Numbered from the stretch's first letter, positions 40,848 to 50,905 are shown. The stretch: DNA of 64,000 nt from Bacillus shivajii (GCF_020519665.1 NZ_CP084703.1:2170001-2234000); one strand, 5' to 3'. The notes: generated from the sequence alone by a model not told the origin. Made by a program: numbers and translations.

Positions 40848-43034
40848 ATGTTTTTAATTATTGCTGAAAAACCAGATCAAGGTGCAAAGCTTGCTGCCCC
40901 ATTTCCCCATAAAAAAAAGCAAGGTTATATTCAAATTGATAAAAATGACCAGTTTCCAAACGGTGCAATTTTAACTTGGGCTGTTGGTCATTTATGTGAG
41001 CTCATACCGCCGGAAGAATATAACGCTAGTTGGAAAAAGTGGTCACTAAACACTCTGCCAATCATTCCTTCTACGTTTCAATACAAAGTTTCTAAATCAA
41101 AGTGGAAACAATTTAACGTGATTAAAAATTTTGTACAGGATTCATCCATTTCAGAAATCATCATTGCAGGTGATGCTGAGCGAGAAGGGGAAGCGATCGT
41201 ACGGATTATTCTTAACCAATGCAAAAATAGAAAGCCTTTAAAGCGACTATGGATATCATCATTGACGCCAAATGCCGTGAAAAAAGGGTTTGCAAACTTA
41301 ATAGCTGGTAAAGATACTGAAAATTTATACGCTGAGGCATTAAGTAGAGCGTATGCAGACTGGCTAGTAGGAATGAATGCATCTAGAGCGTATACACTTC
41401 TCCTCCAGCAAAAGGGAATTTCAGATGTTTTTTCGACGGGACGTGTTCAAACACCAACTTTAGCTCTCATCGTAAAAAGAGAGTTAGAAATTGAAAAGTT
41501 TGTTTCAGAGCCTTTTTGGCAAGTGTTCGCAACATTTAATATGAATGGGAAGACTTATGAAGGGAAATGGCATAAAGAAAATGAAAGCCGGATCGATTCA
41601 GAAGACCTAGCAATTCGTATAGCAACGTTTTGCGAAGGAAAAAATGCCATCGTGCAAAATATTGAACGCACGAAAAAGGATTTCCTCCCGCCATACTTCT
41701 TTAATTTATCATCTCTTCAAGCAACGGCAAACAAACGATATAAGTTTCCACCTAAAAAAACGTTAGACATTGCTCAAAAGCTATACATAAAAGGAATCAT
41801 CTCTTATCCGCGAAGTGATTCGAACTTTGTCACTAAAGATGAAGCGGAAATGTTCCCTACGATTTTAAACAAAATCAAGGAGATAGACAGTTACAAAAAT
41901 TATTTCCCTTTACCTGAAACATCTTTAATCAATAATAAACGGTACGTGAACGAAAAAAAGGTTTCAGATCACTACGCCATTATTCCAACTGAGCAAGTGA
42001 TGGATCCTTCAAAACTAGCAAATGATGAAGAGAAGATTTATCGACTTATATTGGAACGGTTAATTGCAGCACATGATGAAAAATCAATATTTAATTATAC
42101 AACAATCCATACATTAGTCGATGAGCGGGCGACGTTTATTTCTAAAGGGAAAGAATTAGTCCAATTAGGATGGAGACGTATATTAGGGAACGAAAATAAA
42201 AACAAACAAGACAAAGAAGAACAACAACTTCCTAACCTTGAGAATGGAGAGGAAGGGATCGCGTTAAATGCTTATACGAAAGAAGGAAAAACTCAACCAC
42301 CAAAAAGATATACAGAAGGTGAATTAATTACGTTAATGAAAACAGCTGGAAAACATATCGAGGATGAAGAGCTCATTAAAGTATTAAAAGAGACTGAAGG
42401 GTTAGGAACAGAAGCAACGAGAGCAGGTATTATAAATGTGTTAAAAGACCGCAACTATATTACGGTACAGAAAAATACTGTTTATCCAACAGAGAAAGGG
42501 AAAGTTTTGATCGAAGCAGTCGGTAATAGTATTTTAGCATCTCCTGAAATGACTGCGAAATGGGAGGATCGTTTAAGCGATATCGGCAAAGGAGCAGCTT
42601 CTGATAAACAGTTTATCGAGCAAGTAAAAAAGCTATCAGCCAAACTCATACAAGACGCTTTACAAGCATCACCAGAATGGACGTTTGACAAATATGACTT
42701 AACACAAATACAGCCTTCAAAATGGTCGAAAACAAAGACAAAGGGTAAGTTTACAAGACAGACAAAACCATTAGGCAAATGCAAAAGCTGTGATGGAGAT
42801 ATTGTTGATAAAGGAAGTTTCTATGGTTGTTCAAATTACAAATCAAACGAATGTACATTTACGTTATCAAAAAAAGTTTTAGGTAAGTCTATATCACAAA
42901 CGAACATTCGCAAGCTTTTATCAAAAGGGAAGACAGATGTCATAAAAGACTTTAAAAAAAATGATAAAACCTTTCAGGCAGCATTAGTTTGGAACGATGA
43001 GAAAAAGAAAATTGAATTCCATTTTCCTAAGTAG
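40848..43034 (+). CDS. topB: DNA topoisomerase III
   Basis: A 728-residue type IA topoisomerase that decatenates DNA. TOPRIM domain with LIIAEKPDQGAKLAAPF (catalytic Glu) and IIAGDAEREGEAIVR (acidic metal site). The central cleavage domain has FSTGRVQTPTLALIV and IISYPRSDSNFVT with the active Tyr near residue 319, then HYAIIPTEQ. LVAL-like end LGTEATRAGIINVLKDRNYI and a C-terminal zinc-binding remnant CKSCDGDIVDKGSFYGCSNY plus C (four cysteines). This is the shorter Bacillus TopB type. ATG after AGGTGAT. Confidence 0.94.
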   Translation: MFLIIAEKPDQGAKLAAPFPHKKKQGYIQIDKNDQFPNGAILTWAVGHLCELIPPEEYNASWKKWSLNTLPIIPSTFQYKVSKSKWKQFNVIKNFVQDSSISEIIIAGDAEREGEAIVRIILNQCKNRKPLKRLWISSLTPNAVKKGFANLIAGKDTENLYAEALSRAYADWLVGMNASRAYTLLLQQKGISDVFSTGRVQTPTLALIVKRELEIEKFVSEPFWQVFATFNMNGKTYEGKWHKENESRIDSEDLAIRIATFCEGKNAIVQNIERTKKDFLPPYFFNLSSLQATANKRYKFPPKKTLDIAQKLYIKGIISYPRSDSNFVTKDEAEMFPTILNKIKEIDSYKNYFPLPETSLINNKRYVNEKKVSDHYAIIPTEQVMDPSKLANDEEKIYRLILERLIAAHDEKSIFNYTTIHTLVDERATFISKGKELVQLGWRRILGNENKNKQDKEEQQLPNLENGEEGIALNAYTKEGKTQPPKRYTEGELITLMKTAGKHIEDEELIKVLKETEGLGTEATRAGIINVLKDRNYITVQKNTVYPTEKGKVLIEAVGNSILASPEMTAKWEDRLSDIGKGAASDKQFIEQVKKLSAKLIQDALQASPEWTFDKYDLTQIQPSKWSKTKTKGKFTRQTKPLGKCKSCDGDIVDKGSFYGCSNYKSNECTFTLSKKVLGKSISQTNIRKLLSKGKTDVIKDFKKNDKTFQAALVWNDEKKKIEFHFPK

Positions 43035-43105
43035 AAGAAAACAGGCATCATCTCATTATGATAAAATCAACTTTATAAAAAATGGGATAAATCGGAGGGG
43101 AAGGC

Positions 43106-44344
43106 ATGGAACATCTATTTACTAAATTATTACAAGAAGACAAAGTACAAGAAGCATTACATTTTTTTGAAAGTGAAAATGAAAAGACATTAAAAGATCA
43201 AATTGAATTAACAGCAATTCCAGCACCAACTTTCGACGAAAATGAGCGTGGTTCATTTTTCGAGCAAAAATTGAATGAGCTTCACCTAGAAGATATTCAA
43301 ACAGGCGACGTAGGTAATGTCTTTGGTATAAGAAAAGGGAGCGGACAAGGACCAAAGATTGTCGTATCTGCTCACCTTGATACTGTTTTTCCTGCAGGAA
43401 CAAATGTAGACGCTACGTTTAAAGATGGGAAAGTTTATGCCCCTGGAATTGCCGATGATGGTAGAGGACTAGCTGTCCTATTAACATTATTAAAAGCGTT
43501 TAACAAAACGAAGATCAAGACCGTTGGTGACATTATATTTTTAGCGACAGTTGGTGAAGAAGGGTTAGGCGATTTAAGAGGGGTCAAGTCATTTTTTAAC
43601 AATCATGATCATATCGACGCCTTTATTTCGATTGAGCCCGGTTCCCCTTCAAGAATTATTTATGAAGGAACAGGAAGTAGACGGTATATCGTTCAATATA
43701 AAGGTAGTGGTGGTCATAGCTTCGGAGATTTTGGTACACCAAGTGCTATACATGCATTAGGCCGTGCTGTTGCTATGCTTTCAGATATGAAAACTCCAGA
43801 TAATCCTAAAACGACATTTAATGTAGGAACAGTAGAAGGCGGAACAACAGTGAATACGATTGCCGCAAATGCTAAAATGGTCATTGATTTAAGGTCGACG
43901 GATCAGAATGAGTTATTAGCATTAGAAGAGAAAGGATTGGCATTTGCACAGCAAGCTGCAAACCTAGAAAATGAACGATGGGGTGTTTCAGCAGATAAAG
44001 GGATTTCCGTAGAGTTTAAAATGGTTGGTAATCGACCAGCAGGTACTCAGTCTGCTAATGCAAGTATTGTAAAATGTGCGGAACATGCAAACAATGCTCT
44101 CAACATTGAGCCAAACTTAGCACCACCAGTTAGTACAGATTCGAACGTTCCAATCAGCCTAGGAGTTCCAGCTGTAACACTTGGTGGCGGTGGCGATTGT
44201 GGTGGAATGCATACATTAGAAGAATATTTTAATCCTGAAGGATCATATAATGGTCCTCAACATATATTTTTAATGCTTATTGCATTAGCTGGTGTTCAAG
44301 AAATAACAAAGCCAATCGCATTACCCTTAAAGATCAACGAATAA
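43106..44344 (+). CDS. M20-family metallopeptidase
   Basis: A 412-residue cytosolic peptidase related to tripeptidase T/carboxypeptidase G2. Metal-binding motifs: [13 protein letters not shown] (His and catalytic Asp), [13 protein letters not shown] (bridging Asp), [12 protein letters not shown] (catalytic Glu and ligand) and FISIEPG. The dimerisation lid has [21 protein letters not shown], and the C-terminal ligand is in [16 protein letters not shown]. No signal peptide. Strong RBS GGAGGGGAAGGC. The specific peptide substrate is unknown. Its terminator overlaps the stop codon. Confidence 0.87.
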   Translation: MEHLFTKLLQEDKVQEALHFFESENEKTLKDQIELTAIPAPTFDENERGSFFEQKLNELHLEDIQTGDVGNVFGIRKGSGQGPKIVVSAHLDTVFPAGTNVDATFKDGKVYAPGIADDGRGLAVLLTLLKAFNKTKIKTVGDIIFLATVGEEGLGDLRGVKSFFNNHDHIDAFISIEPGSPSRIIYEGTGSRRYIVQYKGSGGHSFGDFGTPSAIHALGRAVAMLSDMKTPDNPKTTFNVGTVEGGTTVNTIAANAKMVIDLRSTDQNELLALEEKGLAFAQQAANLENERWGVSADKGISVEFKMVGNRPAGTQSANASIVKCAEHANNALNIEPNLAPPVSTDSNVPISLGVPAVTLGGGGDCGGMHTLEEYFNPEGSYNGPQHIFLMLIALAGVQEITKPIALPLKINE

Positions 44345-44360
44345 TCGTTGGTCTTTTTTC
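44330..44360 (+). terminator. Terminator overlapping the M20 peptidase stop codon
   Basis: AAGATCAACGA ATAA TCGTTGGTCTTTTTTC; the stop codon TAA (44342-44344) lies in the loop of the hairpin. Confidence 0.82.
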
Positions 44361-44426
44361 AATTTTAATGGACCTTTCACCCATGTTCTCATACTTTTTA
44401 TTAAAGGGATTAAAAGGAGTGAAAAC

Positions 44427-44924
44427 ATGTACTTTCATATTGTAAAACAGGGTGAAACATTATTTTCAATTTCTGAAGATTACCGCACGCCAATTTCGAC
44501 GCTCATTCAAGTCAATCAAATTACCAATCCGAATTTGATATTTGTCGGCCAACCAATTTTAATCCCAAGTTTGCCAGATCCGAACACTTTACCTTATACG
44601 ATCAATGTTTCGTTATCACAAAAAAGGTTAACAGTAATAGAAAATGGTCAATTTTTTAAATCGTATCCAATCGCAGTAGGGAGGATATTAAAAGAGACCC
44701 CAGTTGGAGAGTTTGTCATTATAAATAAAGCTCCGAACCCAGGCGGCCCATTTGGAACGATGTGGATGTCTTTATCCAAAAAGCATTATGGTATTCATGG
44801 AACAGATGATCCGACTTCTATTGGAAAGGCAGTCTCGAGTGGGTGTATAAGAATGTTTAACAGAGATGTTGAAGAGCTAGCATCTATTGTACCGGTAGGG
44901 ACAAAAGTTACAATTCAGCCGTAG
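44427..44924 (+). CDS. ykuD: LysM-L,D-transpeptidase (YkuD)
   Basis: A 165-residue wall-crosslinking enzyme. Residues 3-46 form one LysM ([18 protein letters not shown] ... GQPILIP). Residues 55-163 form the YkuD catalytic domain with [20 protein letters not shown], in which His124 and Cys140 are the catalytic pair, and VPVGTKVTI at the end. Its size and layout equal Bacillus subtilis YkuD, a spore-associated protein without a signal peptide. ATG with AAAGGAG upstream. Monocistronic. Confidence 0.92.
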   Translation: MYFHIVKQGETLFSISEDYRTPISTLIQVNQITNPNLIFVGQPILIPSLPDPNTLPYTINVSLSQKRLTVIENGQFFKSYPIAVGRILKETPVGEFVIINKAPNPGGPFGTMWMSLSKKHYGIHGTDDPTSIGKAVSSGCIRMFNRDVEELASIVPVGTKVTIQP

Positions 44925-45117
44925 TAATAATCAATCGAAATTTTATAATATCGGAGAAAAAGTTGAAAAAGCGCCAACAATTGCCACCTGAAAAATGAAG
45001 TCTTATATTTTCCTATCTTTTATGTTCATTTACTAATAAATCTTTTCCTCACTGCTCAAACTAATACAGCTTTCATAATTACAGATTTGAACAATTACTT
45101 AAAAGAGGAGAGAGATT

Positions 45118-46632
45118 ATGAAAAAAGCTTCAATCGTCTTTTATGTTTCAATGGGTATATTACTGTTCTTAGTCATTTTAGGGGTTGCAGTCCCTAATTT
45201 TCTTGAGGATTTAACAGCAAATATACAAGGTTTTATTTCTAGTGCATTCGGTTGGTACTACTTAATTATCGTCACACTATTAACGATTGTGTGTCTTTAT
45301 TTCTTAATCAGTCCATTAGGGAAGATAAAATTAGGAAAAGAAGATGATAAACCAGAATTTTCACGCCCGACGTGGATTGCGATGCTATTTAGTGCTGGTA
45401 TGGGTATTGGGCTTGTATTCTGGGGTACTGCTGAACCAATTAGTCACTACGCAGTGAGTTCACCAACAGGCGTTGTTGGCGAAGATGAAGCAATTTTAGA
45501 TGCGTTGAGATTTACTTTTTTCCATTGGGGAATTCACGCTTGGGGTATTTATGGAATTGTTGCATTAGTGTTAGCCTATTTTACGTTCCGTCATGGTGAA
45601 AGAGGCTTAATTAGTGCAACATTAAAACCTGTGCTCGGAAAGTCTGTTGAAGGGACACTTGGTAAAGTTATCGATACGTTTGCAGTATTAGCGACCGTCG
45701 TAGGTGTTGCTACAACATTAGGGTTTGGTGCAGTACAAATCAATGGAGGGATCAGCTATTTATTTGGGGTCCCAACGAATATCTTTGTCCAATTTATTAT
45801 TGTACTGATCGTAACGGTTCTCTTTTTACTATCAGCCTATACCGGCTTAAAAAGAGGGATTAAAATATTAAGTAATGTCAATATGACGTTAGCTGTTTTA
45901 TTGTTTTTAATCATGTTCATCATTGGACCAACACTTTTTATATTAAACATATTTACACACTCAATTGGAACATATATTCAAAATTTACCAGCGATGAGCT
46001 TTCGTATAGCCCCTTTAGATACGGATTTACGAGGCTGGATTGATGGTTGGACGATCTTTTATTGGGCATGGTGGATTGCTTGGTCACCGTTTGTAGGAAT
46101 ATTTATTGCTCGTGTATCGAAAGGACGTTCCATTCGTGAGTTTGTGTTTGCAGTCTTGTTCATACCTTCTATTGTAGGGTTTTTATGGTTTTCAACGTTT
46201 GGTGGATCAGCCATTATGCTCGAACATGAAGGAGTAGCAAATATTTCTCAATATGCAGCAGAAGAAGCTTTATTCGCTGTGTTCGGTCAATACCAAGTGA
46301 TAGGAATTATTGGTTCAATAATAGCGATGATTTTGATTGGTACCTTCTTTATCACTTCCGCCGATTCAGGGACGTATGTAATAGGTATGATGACGACGAA
46401 TGGATCACATGCTCCAAGTACGAGAATAAAAATGATTTGGGGAATCATGCTGTCAGCAACATCACTTGTATTATTATATACTGGTGGTCTTCAAGCGTTA
46501 GAAAATACAATGATTATAGCTGCACTACCATTTTCAATCATTATGGGACTAATGACAATCAGCTTCTTGAAAGCAATTTATAAAGAAGGGCGATCATTAG
46601 GAATGGGAAAAATACGGAAACAAAAGACGTAA
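45118..46632 (+). CDS. opuD: Glycine betaine transporter, BCCT family
   Basis: A 504-residue, 12-helix secondary transporter of the betaine/carnitine/choline family. Conserved: FSAGMGIGLVFWGTAEPISH (residues about 95-114), the FFHWGIHAWGIYGIVAL block, and WTIFYWAWWIAWSPFVGIFI (about 308-327), whose tryptophans form the trimethylammonium-binding aromatic box. Very like OpuD, which imports glycine betaine with Na+ under osmotic stress. ATG after GAGGAGAGAGATT. Osmotic control is likely, but no specific site is visible. Confidence 0.9.
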   Translation: MKKASIVFYVSMGILLFLVILGVAVPNFLEDLTANIQGFISSAFGWYYLIIVTLLTIVCLYFLISPLGKIKLGKEDDKPEFSRPTWIAMLFSAGMGIGLVFWGTAEPISHYAVSSPTGVVGEDEAILDALRFTFFHWGIHAWGIYGIVALVLAYFTFRHGERGLISATLKPVLGKSVEGTLGKVIDTFAVLATVVGVATTLGFGAVQINGGISYLFGVPTNIFVQFIIVLIVTVLFLLSAYTGLKRGIKILSNVNMTLAVLLFLIMFIIGPTLFILNIFTHSIGTYIQNLPAMSFRIAPLDTDLRGWIDGWTIFYWAWWIAWSPFVGIFIARVSKGRSIREFVFAVLFIPSIVGFLWFSTFGGSAIMLEHEGVANISQYAAEEALFAVFGQYQVIGIIGSIIAMILIGTFFITSADSGTYVIGMMTTNGSHAPSTRIKMIWGIMLSATSLVLLYTGGLQALENTMIIAALPFSIIMGLMTISFLKAIYKEGRSLGMGKIRKQKT

Positions 46633-46676
46633 TTAAATCATCGACACGATAAAATATATAAGCTATAGTTAAAATT

Positions 46677-46710
46677 GCTCAACCAAACTTTTTGGTTGAG
46701 CTTCTTTTGT
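46677..46710 (+). terminator. Terminator of opuD
   Basis: GCTCAACCAAA CTTT TTTGGTTGAGC TTCTTTTG. Confidence 0.9.
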
Positions 46711-47507
46711 TATAAAAGACAAAGTCGGCTAAAGACCCAACCAACAAAAGTCGATACCTGTCTGTATTAGGCTATCGCAATTAAGGGCGGAACATTGCTA
46801 GTTATACGTGAGTACATTTCAAATTCACTTCTTTAAAGTTAATGACAGCTTCATCATTTGTTTTTTATTTACGGAACTTTTCATTTTTAAGATACTACAT
46901 CCTTGTTCAATTGCCAATTTAACCGGCTGCTTGCCAGTTTCATACGGTTAAAAAAGATGGCATCGTTGAAGAGGCACTTCTTTATTCATTCACGTACAAA
47001 GTTAAATAAATGCCTTGATGATTCATTTGCATTTGTATTAAAATGTTAGTTTGTAAAGGGTCTTAATTAACAGCAACTCATTCATTTGACATATAGAAAT
47101 TGTTATTACAACGAAACACTTGAAGTCGATTCCATTCCCCTATATGCCGAATGTGTGAATATAAAGAGGAACGTACATAAAAAAAAGACTGAAAAGAAGT
47201 TCATTGAAGCATTGCTCCACTTATAAACATAAACTAGAAATGGAACTGAAATTAAATCTTGACCACATTCGAGTAAAGAGTTATTATCAAATTTTAGTGA
47301 TTGTATACATTTGCAAAAGTAAATGGAAAAGTAAATGGCAAATATGTCATTGTTATTAAAGGAGAGCATTTCAGTTTAAAAAAAGGCTTTCTTGATCAAG
47401 CTTTATAATCTAATGGTCAACATAACAAAACTTGTAAGAATCACTTAAAATAAATTTGTACAAAATAATTAAGATGATTATTAAAGCATTTATAAGGAGG
47501 AATTTTC
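46711..47507. other. About 800 bp without a recognisable gene
   Basis: I translated both strands by eye and found only short frames broken by stops, none resembling a known protein. The 87-codon minus frame at 47106-47369 is very hydrophobic and lacks a ribosome site, so I discount it. The stretch around 46920-47010 reads partly like old coding sequence (for example RLKKMASLKRHFFIHSRTKL) but is not identifiable. No copies of the repeat families seen elsewhere are present. It could hold a small RNA or dead gene fragments. Confidence 0.4.
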
Positions 47508-47708
47508 ATGCCTGAAGAAAAAGAAGAAGGAAGATTAGATGGTATAGAAGTTGATGATGTAGTTAAGGTGACTAAAGGAGAACATAAAGGACAAAATGTT
47601 AAAATTATTGCTGTATATACCAATTCTGTAGCCGTTGAACTTAATAAAAAACAAGATGACGGTACAGTTGAGAAAACGATATTGAATTATAAAGAGTTTA
47701 CGAAATAA
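47508..47708 (+). CDS. DUF2187 small KOW-like protein
   Basis: A 66-residue protein. Residues 17-64 have the DUF2187/KOW-like pattern DVVKVTKGEHKGQNVKIIAV ... NSVAVELN ... TILNYKEFTK, seen in Bacillus YkvS. The first 15 residues are an acidic extension (MPEEKEEGRLDGIEV). KOW folds bind nucleic acids or ribosomal partners; the function of this family is unknown. AAGGAGG lies upstream of the ATG. Confidence 0.8.
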   Translation: MPEEKEEGRLDGIEVDDVVKVTKGEHKGQNVKIIAVYTNSVAVELNKKQDDGTVEKTILNYKEFTK

Positions 47709-47824
47709 CATAACGGATTACTTAGAGGAATAAAAATTGGCGAATTTTTTACTCCCCCCCAATAAAATTAGTGTATGAATCGAATATAATAAATGGTTGG
47801 TAAGACTTCGGTTGGTAAGTCTTT

Positions 47825-47862
47825 AAGGAACACTTATTGAATCATAAGTGTTCCTTTTTTTA
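47825..47862 (+). terminator. Terminator downstream of the DUF2187 gene
   Basis: AAGGAACACTTAT TGA ATCATAAGTGTTCCTTTTTTT, a strong hairpin. Confidence 0.88.
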
Positions 47863-47990
47863 TACTAAAATCCATGACTTGGAACAACATCCAAGAATGT
47901 TGGGGCACAAAAACGAATGAACAGTTATATGTTGGACAAATTATAATTGAAAGATATCTGATCTACTTTAGAAAGGGCTGGTGATTTCAC

Positions 47991-48098
47991 ATGAGCAAAA
48001 ATAAACAAAACCATAACGTGAAAAATAAAAACAAGAAAGATTCAAGTCCAAAACATAAAACAAGCAGCAGCGCTAACAAACGAAATGACTTTCATTAA
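47991..48098 (+). CDS. Very small basic protein (35 aa), unknown
   Basis: A 35-codon frame, MSKNKQNHNVKNKNKKDSSP followed by a similar Lys/Asn/Ser-rich tail. It has 12 or more basic residues and no hydrophobic core. A weak GGTGAT ribosome site precedes the ATG and a strong terminator (48104-48143) follows the stop closely, which supports a real transcription unit. The composition resembles minor small acid-soluble spore proteins, but I cannot match it to a named one. Confidence 0.5.
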   Translation: MSKNKQNHNVKNKNKKDSSPKHKTSSSANKRNDFH

Positions 48099-48103
48099 AA
48101 GCA

Positions 48104-48143
48104 AAAAGCATCCGCAATTATTCATTGATTGCGGATGTTTTTA
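48104..48143 (+). terminator. Terminator after the 35-residue gene
   Basis: GCATCCGCAAT TATTCATTG ATTGCGGATG TTTTT. Confidence 0.88.
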
Positions 48144-48267
48144 TGTATCATTCAAAGGTTTCATTGTTAAGATATAAAGACAATTAAGATTTCTCACAAT
48201 AAGACGAAAAAATATTATATAATAGATTATATGATTAAATATACATATGTATAAGGTGGGAAAATAG

Positions 48268-49956
48268 TTGTCTTCAAACGACCTAGCACAATCTAAAGTA
48301 TCATTATCAACCAATGTTGAGCTATACAATGGGGCGCATGTTTTATATACATATACTGATAAAGAATTATACCTTGAGAATGCCGTTGCATTTATTTCCA
48401 AAGGGTTATCGTTAGGCCAAAGAGTTATTTTATTAGAAAGCAAAGACGTTTACCAATACATATTAAAACGGTTAACAGAAAAGAATCATCATCCGACCGA
48501 ACTAGAATCGATTCTCTTCCATTTAAATGAAGAATATTATGGGACTAATGACACTTTTGACGTTGACAATATAATGAAAAAGTATAAAGAAATTATTGAA
48601 CCTATTATTAACGATAAAAAACCCACTCGTCTATGGGGAAACGTAATATGGAAAGAGAGTCAAGGTGAGCTTTTAGCTGTTTTAAAGCAATATGAAGAAA
48701 AGGTCGACGAAATTGTTAAAGAGAAAAAAGCCCTGACTGTTTGTTGCTATGATGGGAACAAACTATCTGCTAATATTCAATTAGAGTTAATGAAGAGTCA
48801 TGAATATTTAATGACAGATTCTCATCTTTATCCATCAAGTTTATATAGTGGGGTTCACGTACCTTCTGTATATCAAGAAGAGGACTTAGAAGAAAAGATC
48901 TCATTGTTAAATAAAGAAATAACAGATATCAATACACACTTTAAAAATTTGATCGAAGAATTACCGGATGCAGTATTTATTTCTTCGGGAGCAGAGATCC
49001 TTTATGCAAACAAAGCTGGGATTGAATTAGTAAGTAGTGATTTTCATGAAGTTGTACATAAATCCGTATTAGACTTAATTCATAGTGATTATCATGAATT
49101 GTTAAAAGATAATTTAAATAAGATAAAGCTTGGGAAATCAATTCCATTAACTGAAATGGAGATTATTACAAGTAACGGAGACATTGTTGATGTTGAAATT
49201 GTCAGTTTTCCGTTTGTATTAGGACGGTTTACTAATAAAACAGCAATATCAATTGTAAGAAATATAACGGACAGAAAACAAAATCAACAATTAAAGATAA
49301 GAGCAGAAAAGTTAAGTATGGCAGGGCATTTAGCAGCTAGTATCGCCCATGAAATTAGAAACCCACTAACCTCGATAAAAGGGTTTCTCCAATTAGCAAA
49401 ACATGATGCTATTAACTTTGATCATTACAGTATTATTGATTCGGAATTAAATCGAATTGAAACGATAGCTAGCGAATTACTCTCTTTAGGAAAACCTTTA
49501 TCTAAAGATGTTAAAAAACAAGATGTTGGGAAGTTTTTAAAAGATGTATGTACTTTATTACAATCACAAGCAATTATGAAAAAAATCGAAATCATTTGCG
49601 ATGATATCGAAGATGGTTGTTATGTGTTTTGTAATGAAGGACAAATGAAACAAGTATTTATCAATATTATAAAAAATGCGATAGAAGCAATGGATAATGG
49701 CGGAGCAATTCTTGCTAAAGCAAAATGTAGTGAAGAGGAAGTAATTGTTGAAATATCAGATGAAGGAAAAGGCATGCCGAAAGAACTTGTTGAAAAATTA
49801 GGTCAACCTTTTCATACAACGAAAGAAACAGGCACTGGTCTTGGGTTGATGGTTTGTTTTAATATTATAGAGCAACACAATGGAGACATTTCGGTAAGTT
49901 CAGTACAAGGAAAAGAGACATGCTTTACGATTTCATTTCCTCGAGATAATGATTAA
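48268..49956 (+). CDS. MEDS-PAS sensor histidine kinase
   Basis: A 562-residue soluble kinase. Residues about 18-185 form a MEDS domain (GAHVLYTYTDKELYLENAVAF, GLSLGQRVILLESKDVYQY), first seen in the dichloromethane regulator DcmR. Residues 230-345 form a PAS domain (FKNLIEELPDAVFISSGAEI). Then HisKA with MAGHLAASIAHEIRNPLTSI (phospho-acceptor His in AHEIRNP) and HATPase (NIIKNAIEAM, DEGKGMPKE, GTGLGLMVCFNII). The kinase core is of the KinA-E sporulation type, so it may feed the Spo0 phosphorelay (inference). No response regulator is adjacent, which also fits. TTG start after AAGGTGGG. Confidence 0.85.
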   Translation: MSSNDLAQSKVSLSTNVELYNGAHVLYTYTDKELYLENAVAFISKGLSLGQRVILLESKDVYQYILKRLTEKNHHPTELESILFHLNEEYYGTNDTFDVDNIMKKYKEIIEPIINDKKPTRLWGNVIWKESQGELLAVLKQYEEKVDEIVKEKKALTVCCYDGNKLSANIQLELMKSHEYLMTDSHLYPSSLYSGVHVPSVYQEEDLEEKISLLNKEITDINTHFKNLIEELPDAVFISSGAEILYANKAGIELVSSDFHEVVHKSVLDLIHSDYHELLKDNLNKIKLGKSIPLTEMEIITSNGDIVDVEIVSFPFVLGRFTNKTAISIVRNITDRKQNQQLKIRAEKLSMAGHLAASIAHEIRNPLTSIKGFLQLAKHDAINFDHYSIIDSELNRIETIASELLSLGKPLSKDVKKQDVGKFLKDVCTLLQSQAIMKKIEIICDDIEDGCYVFCNEGQMKQVFINIIKNAIEAMDNGGAILAKAKCSEEEVIVEISDEGKGMPKELVEKLGQPFHTTKETGTGLGLMVCFNIIEQHNGDISVSSVQGKETCFTISFPRDND

Positions 49957-49967
49957 TAAAAAAAGAG

Positions 49968-50085
49968 AGGATGACTCATAAGTTCCTGGCTCTTTCCTTC
50001 GTTTGCAAGATACTGGTCATAACTATCTAGTTCAACCGGTATCTGGTAATGGAGGCGCCTGACACTTTGCTTTTGAGTCATCCTG
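49968..50085. repeat. Long inverted repeat with a nested GGCGCC-type repeat
   Basis: GAGGATGACTCATAAG (49968-49983) and the facing CTTTTGAGTCATCCTG (50068-50083) form the arms of a hairpin. The loop is about 85 nt and contains GGTATCTGGTAATGGAGGCGCCTGACAC, related to the repeat at 419-449. It looks like a terminator hairpin split by a repeat insertion. Confidence 0.6.
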
Positions 50086-50091
50086 TTTTTG

Positions 50092-50391
50092 TTATTTCGG
50101 CTTTCTAGAAATTTCTTCAGTCACAACAAAAGCTAAATCATCGTTGCCAAATAAAGATAAAACACCAAGGAGCGTTTCGTTAGGAATATCACCAGCTTCT
50201 TCTTTTGAAACAGTTAAATTGATTGCTTGCTCTAAAGCGTCGTTCTTTTTTTGGTTTGGATATGCCTTTTTATAGACTTCTTTTGGATCGAGGTCATTGT
50301 TCACACACCACTGAGCAAAAACTAGGACCATCATATGTTCGTCTTGCTGATAATTTTCAATAATTTGTTGTTCTATTTCTTTCCTTTGCAT
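50092..50391 (-). CDS. Conserved small protein, unknown function
   Basis: A 99-residue, mostly helical, acidic soluble protein (MQRKEIEQQIIENYQQDEHM ... VVTEEISRKPK). There is no signal peptide, membrane segment or metal motif, and I do not recognise the family. A GAAAGGGGAAA site lies about 12 nt before the ATG. Codon use resembles the neighbours. Transcribed convergently to the sensor kinase. Confidence 0.65.
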   Translation of the reverse strand: MQRKEIEQQIIENYQQDEHMMVLVFAQWCVNNDLDPKEVYKKAYPNQKKNDALEQAINLTVSKEEAGDIPNETLLGVLSLFGNDDLAFVVTEEISRKPK

Positions 50392-50504
50392 ACTTTCAAT
50401 TTCCCCTTTCTCACATGAATCTTATAACGGATTCCATCGGATGAAAAGGGTTATTTTATTTTTGTACTGAAATTCAGTGGAATTTTTTAAACCGTTAATA
50501 CAAG

Positions 50505-50878
50505 GAATCAATTTCATCATTCAAAATAAGATGGGAAATTCCGAATAATGAGCGTGAACTTCACTTCAGACGGACGCTTTCCCGAGGGCTTGTCTTCAGC
50601 TAACTTAGGCTCGACAACTCTTCGCCTAAGTGGATCTTCAGACTGCGCTGAGCCTCCGGGAGTCGCCGTCTTTAGTTACGTTCACTTCTAAACAAAACTT
50701 GGCTTTTCGTTAAAGAGATTCTTAGTACTCTTCACCTGCGACGAGTAATCGCAGGAGCACTTATATTATCGACCATAAATTTATAAATTCTGATAGTACA
50801 AATAAAACGTACATCTAATGAAAAAAATATGATATCATTCGTTTCATTGTGCAAAAAAAGTAGTTATGAAATTGATTC
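50505..50878. repeat. Full-length MITE-family element (copy E, 374 bp)
   Basis: Terminal repeats GAATCAATTTCAT and ATGAAATTGATTC. From the left it carries AATAAGATGGGAAATTCCGA, ATAATGAGCGTGAACTTCAC, GACGGACGCTTTCCCGAGGG, CTTCAGCTAACTTAGG-CTCGACAACTCTTCGCCTAAGTGGATCTTCAG (a hairpin), CCTCCGGGAGTCGCCGTC, and a right part with AATGATATCATTCGTTTCAT-like sequence. It has no coding capacity. It lies just upstream of the P1 peptidase gene, whose promoter may be inside it. Confidence 0.88.
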
Positions 50879-50905
50879 ACAAGAAATAAAGAGGTGAGTT
50901 TTTTT

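Noticed and set aside
47106-47369. 87-codon hydrophobic minus-strand frame
   Set aside because: No ribosome site, very A+T-rich, and no family features. Most likely chance.
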